Below are positions 60,348-64,000 of a stretch of 64,000 nucleotides of DNA, in pieces. The stretch is from contig NZ_SJPH01000001.1 of NCBI RefSeq assembly GCF_007859815.1, forward strand, positions 427,987 through 491,986. Direction: 5' to 3'. The notes under the pieces were generated by a model, which worked only from the letters and a program-made list of their open reading frames with translations, was not told where the DNA came from and ran no database searches. Every line of letters starts with the position of its first letter. Position 1 is the first letter of the stretch. This stretch comes from Botrimarina hoheduenensis. Lineage in GTDB: Bacteria; Planctomycetota; Planctomycetia; Pirellulales; Lacipirellulaceae. The translations under genes were made by a program, and so were the position numbers.

Positions 60348-62105
60348 ATGAAGCCGTTCGACGCCGTCCGCTGGATTTGCTTGCTGACTCTCCTGCCATC
60401 GGTGGGCTGCGCGATGCTCTCGCTGCGCGGCGGAAAAGAAACCGCCGAGCAGCTCGAAAAGCTGGGCGAAGAAGAAGGCACCCCGCTGATTTCCCGATAC
60501 GCCCATCCGTATGGCATGGATTGGGTGAAGGTCGAGTCGGTGGGACTCGTAACGGGCCTGGACGGAACGGGTTCTGACCCCGTGCAATCGACGCAGCGTG
60601 CCACGCTGCTCGACGAGATGAACCGGCGTAAAGTGGATAAACCCAACGCGGTGCTCGCGTCGCCCACGACGTCGCTGGTGCTGGTGCGGGGCTTCTTGCC
60701 CCCCGGCGTGCAGAAAGGCGATCGGTTCGACGTTGAAGTCCGCACCACATCGCGTAGCGAGACTACCAGTCTGCGCGGCGGCCGCTTGCTGGAAGCCGAC
60801 ATGACCCAGCTCGCGGTGCTGGGCCAGCAGATCCGCGAAGGACACCTGTGGGCCCGCGCCGAGGGAGCCGTTCTGGTCGATCCATCGGCGGACGCCAGCG
60901 GCGACGCCCTAGCGACACGGGGCCGCGTGCTCAGCGGCGGTGTCTCTCTCCGCACACGCGATCTGGGTTTAATTGTGGGCAACAACCACGTCTCGGTGCG
61001 GATGACCCAATCGATCGCCAAAGCCGTAAACGAACGCTTTCAGGCCTACGAACGCGGACGCCAGATCGGTGTCGCCGAGGCCAAGAACGACGAGTTCATC
61101 AAGCTGCGTGTCCACCCACGCTACAAAGACAACGTTGGGCGTTACGTCCGTGTGGTGCGCAGCATCGCCCTGCAAGAGACCGCCACCGCGCGGATCGAGC
61201 GTGCCCAGCTGCTCAGCAAGCAGTTGCTAGACCCGCTTACCACTTCGCGTGCGGCATTGCGGCTCGAGGCAATCGGCGGCGAACTGGCCATCGCACCGCT
61301 GCTGAAGGGACTCGAATCAAAAGATCTTGAGGTGCGGTTCTACTCGGCCGAAGCCCTCGCTTACTTGGATCAAACCGCGGGCGTGAAAGCGCTCGCTGAG
61401 GCGGCCCGAGACGAACCCGCTCTACGTGTCCACGCTCTTGCCGCGCTAAGCGCTATGGATGACGTGAACGCCTACGACTCGCTCCGTTTACTGTTGTCGA
61501 GCAAGAGTGCCGAAACACGCTACGGTGCGTTCCGCGCCCTGCGGGCGATGAATGCCGGCGATCCGCTCATCCGCGGCGAAGAACTGGGCGGACAATTCGG
61601 ATTCCACGTGCTGGATATCGAAGGACCGAAGATGGTCCACGTTACCCGCAGCCGCAGGCCCGAGATTGTGCTCTTCGGAGCGGGGCAGCAGTTTGAGCTG
61701 CCCATGGTGCTCGACGCGGGGACCGAGATACTCATTAACGGCATGACCCATAACGAAGTGGTTGTGACACGCATCACCGCTGGCGAAGCCGAGACCAAAC
61801 GCCGCGTGGTGAGTGCGGACGTCGAAGAAGTGATCCGGGCGATTGTCGAGCTCGGAGGCGTCTATCCCGACGTGGTCCAAGCTCTGCAGCAAGCGAAGAA
61901 CAGCGGTGCCCTGCCGAGCCGTTTCCGCGTGGATGCGATCCCCCGCGCGGGGCGCGAGATGGAGGCCGACGAGGAGTTGGCACAAGCCGCTTCTGACGGC
62001 TCGGCCGGAGAAGGTTCCGATATGACTGAACTCGACGACACGACCGCTCCCGGCAGTTATCGCGTCGCGACGCCTGTTCCCGACCTGTTTTCCAATCAGC
62101 GTTAG
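60348..62105 (+). CDS. FlgI-like (flagellar P-ring type) lipoprotein with HEAT-like repeats
   Basis: 585 aa from the ATG at 60348. A lipobox LLPSVGC makes Cys21 the lipidated residue. Residues about 50-290 match the P-ring protein FlgI: VESVGLVTGLDGTGSDPVQS, LVRGFLPPGVQKGDRFDVEV, TTSLRGGRLLEADM and LIVGNNHVSVRMTQSIAKAV. Helical repeats in the middle (EVRFYSAEALAYLDQT, RVHALAALSAMDD, RYGAFRALRAMN) are HEAT-like. A further domain ends with IRAIVELGGVYPDVVQALQQ, again FlgI-like. True FlgI is not a lipoprotein and has no HEAT insert. No other flagellar gene is present here, so it may serve a different envelope ring. Function is inferred, not known. Confidence 0.85.
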   Translation: MKPFDAVRWICLLTLLPSVGCAMLSLRGGKETAEQLEKLGEEEGTPLISRYAHPYGMDWVKVESVGLVTGLDGTGSDPVQSTQRATLLDEMNRRKVDKPNAVLASPTTSLVLVRGFLPPGVQKGDRFDVEVRTTSRSETTSLRGGRLLEADMTQLAVLGQQIREGHLWARAEGAVLVDPSADASGDALATRGRVLSGGVSLRTRDLGLIVGNNHVSVRMTQSIAKAVNERFQAYERGRQIGVAEAKNDEFIKLRVHPRYKDNVGRYVRVVRSIALQETATARIERAQLLSKQLLDPLTTSRAALRLEAIGGELAIAPLLKGLESKDLEVRFYSAEALAYLDQTAGVKALAEAARDEPALRVHALAALSAMDDVNAYDSLRLLLSSKSAETRYGAFRALRAMNAGDPLIRGEELGGQFGFHVLDIEGPKMVHVTRSRRPEIVLFGAGQQFELPMVLDAGTEILINGMTHNEVVVTRITAGEAETKRRVVSADVEEVIRAIVELGGVYPDVVQALQQAKNSGALPSRFRVDAIPRAGREMEADEELAQAASDGSAGEGSDMTELDDTTAPGSYRVATPVPDLFSNQR

Positions 62106-62207
62106 CCTGCCCGTTGGTGAGGCGTCGGTCGAGAGCCCGATATCAACGCCGCGTCTTGATGAGCGGTTGTCGAACGAGCCGCCCCGAACTCTGCCCCCCG
62201 TCCCAAG

Positions 62208-64000
62208 ATGCTCAAGTCGCTGGAACTCGCCGGCTTCAAGAGCTTTGCGGACAAAACGCGCTTCGAGTTTCCCGCGGGCGTGACGGTGGTCGTCGGGCCC
62301 AATGGCTCGGGCAAGTCGAACGTCGTCGATGCGGTTAAATGGGTGCTCGGTTCTCAGAGCCCCAAGAGTCTGCGCGGGTCGGAGATGACGGATGTCATCT
62401 TCGGTGGTGCCGGGGAGCGCCGTCCCCTCAACGCGGCTGAGGTGACGCTCACCTTTGACAACCCCGAGCCGGGCGAGGGCGAGCGCCGCTGGTTTGATCT
62501 GGATGCGACCGAGGTCCGCCTCACGCGGCGCGTCTACCGCAGCGGCGAGGGCGAGTACCTGATCAACGGTAGGGCTTGCCGCTTGCGCGATTTTCGCGAG
62601 CTGCTCGCCGGTACCGGAGTCGGTGCCGGTTCGTACAGCATCATCGAGCAGGGACGGGTGGATGCGGCTTTGCAGGCTTCTCCGCAGGAGCGACGCAGCC
62701 TGTTTGAAGAGGCCGCAGGCATCAGCCGCTATCGCCTGAAAAAGCGTGAAGCCGAGCGACGGCTTGAACGGGTTGAGCAGAATCTAAAGCGGCTCTCCGA
62801 CTTGGTGGACGAAGTTGAAGGCCGGCTGCGGCGAGTCCGCTCCCAAGCGGGCAAAGCCCAGAAGCATCGCGAGCAGACCCGCCGGCTACGTGAGGCGCGG
62901 ACCGAGCTTGCGACCGCTGACTACGCGCGGCTGGTGGAGGAGGATCGTCGCCTCGAAGGGCAGCAAAGTCAGCTTCAGAGCCATGTCGCGCAGGCAGACA
63001 ACGAGGTCCGCCGACTGAGCGAATCGCTCGCCTCGTTGCGCGATCCTCAAGAGGCCGAGTTGCAGCGTCGGAGGGCTGCCGACCAGGTCGCGTCTTGTCG
63101 TGAACGTGTCGGAAAAGCGACGGCTCGGATCGAAGACGCCACGCGCCGCCGCGGTGAAACGCTGCCCGCGGTTCTCCGTGCCCAGGCAGAGTTGTGCCGG
63201 CAACGAGCACAGCTTCAAGCGACCGTGGTTGACCAGCGTCGCGATGAAGCGGCTGCGGCGCAACGTGCTGCGGTCCAGGAGCAAGACCGATTACGGCAGA
63301 AACTTGCGCAACTAGCGAGCCGTTCACGCCGCGTTGGAGAGCTGCGTGAGCGGGTCGTAGCGCGACACGAAGCGGCGGTCAGCAGGCTGACCGAAGGGCA
63401 AACCCTTCATGCCACAAGGACGGAGGAACTGCGAAGGCTGGGCGATCGCCTCGCCGCGGTTGAGCAGCAGCGGGGACGGCTCGAAGCAGAGCACGCAAAA
63501 ATCGGACCCGATGAGCATGCCGCGGCGTTGAAGTCGGCAATCGAGCAACGCGACGCCGCTACGGATCGTCTGGCACGGATCGAAGCCGCTGGCCGAGAAG
63601 CCCGTCGGCAACGCACCGCGGACGCGGAAAAACTCGCCACGCTGCGCAGCGAGCAGGCGCTCGCGGCAGCCAATCTCTTGACCGATCAGCGGCGTCTCGA
63701 TGCGCTGGCCGAGGAACACGAACGGCTGCAACGGCTTAATCGGGAGGTTGCCAACCTGTGCGGCGATGACGGCAACGCGGTGGGGCTGGTGGCCGATCTG
63801 CTCCATGTGGATCTTGACTTCGCCCCCTTGGTGGAAGCAGCTCTGGGAGCCGCTACGCACCACGTAGCGGTCGAGTCGCTGGACGAGCTGATGGCACGCC
63901 ACGCGGATCGGCCCGATTCCTTGAGTTTCCGGATCTGCTTCGAACCGGTAGCCGAGTCGATGACGCTGGGGGCCATCGATCATCTGGATCTACGGCGTGA
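62208..64000 (+). CDS. smc: Chromosome segregation protein SMC (3' end outside window)
   Basis: 597 complete codons are seen and the frame is still open at the window end. It starts MLKSLELAGFKSFADKTRFE, with Walker A GPNGSGKSNVVDAV near residue 32. The Q-loop region and RRVYRSGEGEYLINGRACRL follow, then TGVGAGSYSIIEQGRVDA. A long coiled coil, rich in Arg, Glu, Ala and Gln, runs from about residue 165 to 500. The hinge begins near 520 (GDDGNAVGLVADLLHVDLDF, LEAALGAATHHVAVES-like). SMC compacts and separates chromosomes. It lies about 100 bases after the FlgI-like gene. Confidence 0.95.
   Translation, partial: MLKSLELAGFKSFADKTRFEFPAGVTVVVGPNGSGKSNVVDAVKWVLGSQSPKSLRGSEMTDVIFGGAGERRPLNAAEVTLTFDNPEPGEGERRWFDLDATEVRLTRRVYRSGEGEYLINGRACRLRDFRELLAGTGVGAGSYSIIEQGRVDAALQASPQERRSLFEEAAGISRYRLKKREAERRLERVEQNLKRLSDLVDEVEGRLRRVRSQAGKAQKHREQTRRLREARTELATADYARLVEEDRRLEGQQSQLQSHVAQADNEVRRLSESLASLRDPQEAELQRRRAADQVASCRERVGKATARIEDATRRRGETLPAVLRAQAELCRQRAQLQATVVDQRRDEAAAAQRAAVQEQDRLRQKLAQLASRSRRVGELRERVVARHEAAVSRLTEGQTLHATRTEELRRLGDRLAAVEQQRGRLEAEHAKIGPDEHAAALKSAIEQRDAATDRLARIEAAGREARRQRTADAEKLATLRSEQALAAANLLTDQRRLDALAEEHERLQRLNREVANLCGDDGNAVGLVADLLHVDLDFAPLVEAALGAATHHVAVESLDELMARHADRPDSLSFRICFEPVAESMTLGAIDHLDLRR

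Overview
The window reads as one continuous piece of a planctomycete chromosome, most likely from the Pirellulales and probably the Lacipirellulaceae. The assignment rests on gene families rather than on any database match. There are two DUF1559 proteins with a prepilin-like N-terminus and an H-x9-DG C-terminus. There are six PEP-CTERM proteins, five of which carry dockerin-like calcium-loop repeats with the recurring string ADYTVWRD. There is also an ECF sigma factor overlapping a FecR-type membrane protein, and a FlgI-like lipoprotein. The DNA is GC-rich with few mobile features. No insertion sequence, prophage, CRISPR array or rRNA was seen.

Layout. 1-6.1 kb: a membrane pyrophosphatase (5' end off the window), tRNA-Ser(GCU) with tandem repeats behind it, PEP carboxylase and a small membrane protein. 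6.5-9.4 kb: a secreted GH57-type glycosidase. 9.4-22 kb: a full Tad/Flp pilus locus on the minus strand, in transcription order flp2, flp1, cpaA, cpaB, cpaC, tadZ, cpaF, tadB, tadC, a Cys-rich secreted protein and a TPR protein. Upstream of it, on the same strand, lies a clear c-di-GMP-I (GEMM-I) riboswitch aptamer. 22-30 kb: a toroid-fold protein coupled to a Tat-exported DUF362 protein, a small zinc-ribbon protein with a membrane-anchored partner, a PQQ-type sugar dehydrogenase, an LPG-synthase-like flippase, tRNA-Ala(GGC) and a PhoD-type phosphatase. 30-38 kb: a DUF1559/lipoprotein pair, a secreted PEP-CTERM protein, an orphan intrinsic terminator, an MFS nucleoside-type transporter and a ComM/YifB ATPase with a perfect 20-bp palindrome in its promoter region. 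38-43.7 kb: ECF sigma/FecR pair, a PEP-CTERM protein and a second DUF1559/lipoprotein pair of lower GC. 43.8-54.4 kb: an alpha-glucan utilisation region with a cell-surface GH13 amylase, a PEP-CTERM protein, an exported GH13 of neopullulanase type, a MalE-MalF fusion protein and MalG. 54.4-64 kb: SUI1/eIF1-like factor, YHYH protein, class-3 lipase, a PHP-like secreted protein, DnaJ-like, rnpA, yidD, the FlgI-like lipoprotein with HEAT repeats, and the 5' part of smc.

How it fits together. The surface GH57 and GH13 enzymes probably cut starch-like polymers outside the cell. The exported GH13 trims the products, and the fused binding protein/permease with MalG imports maltodextrins. No MalK-type ATPase is in the window, so it must be supplied from elsewhere. 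The Tad pilus locus appears to be switched by c-di-GMP at the RNA level. This would link surface attachment to the second messenger. Start codons are often GTG or uncertain, and where I moved a start I say why in the entry.
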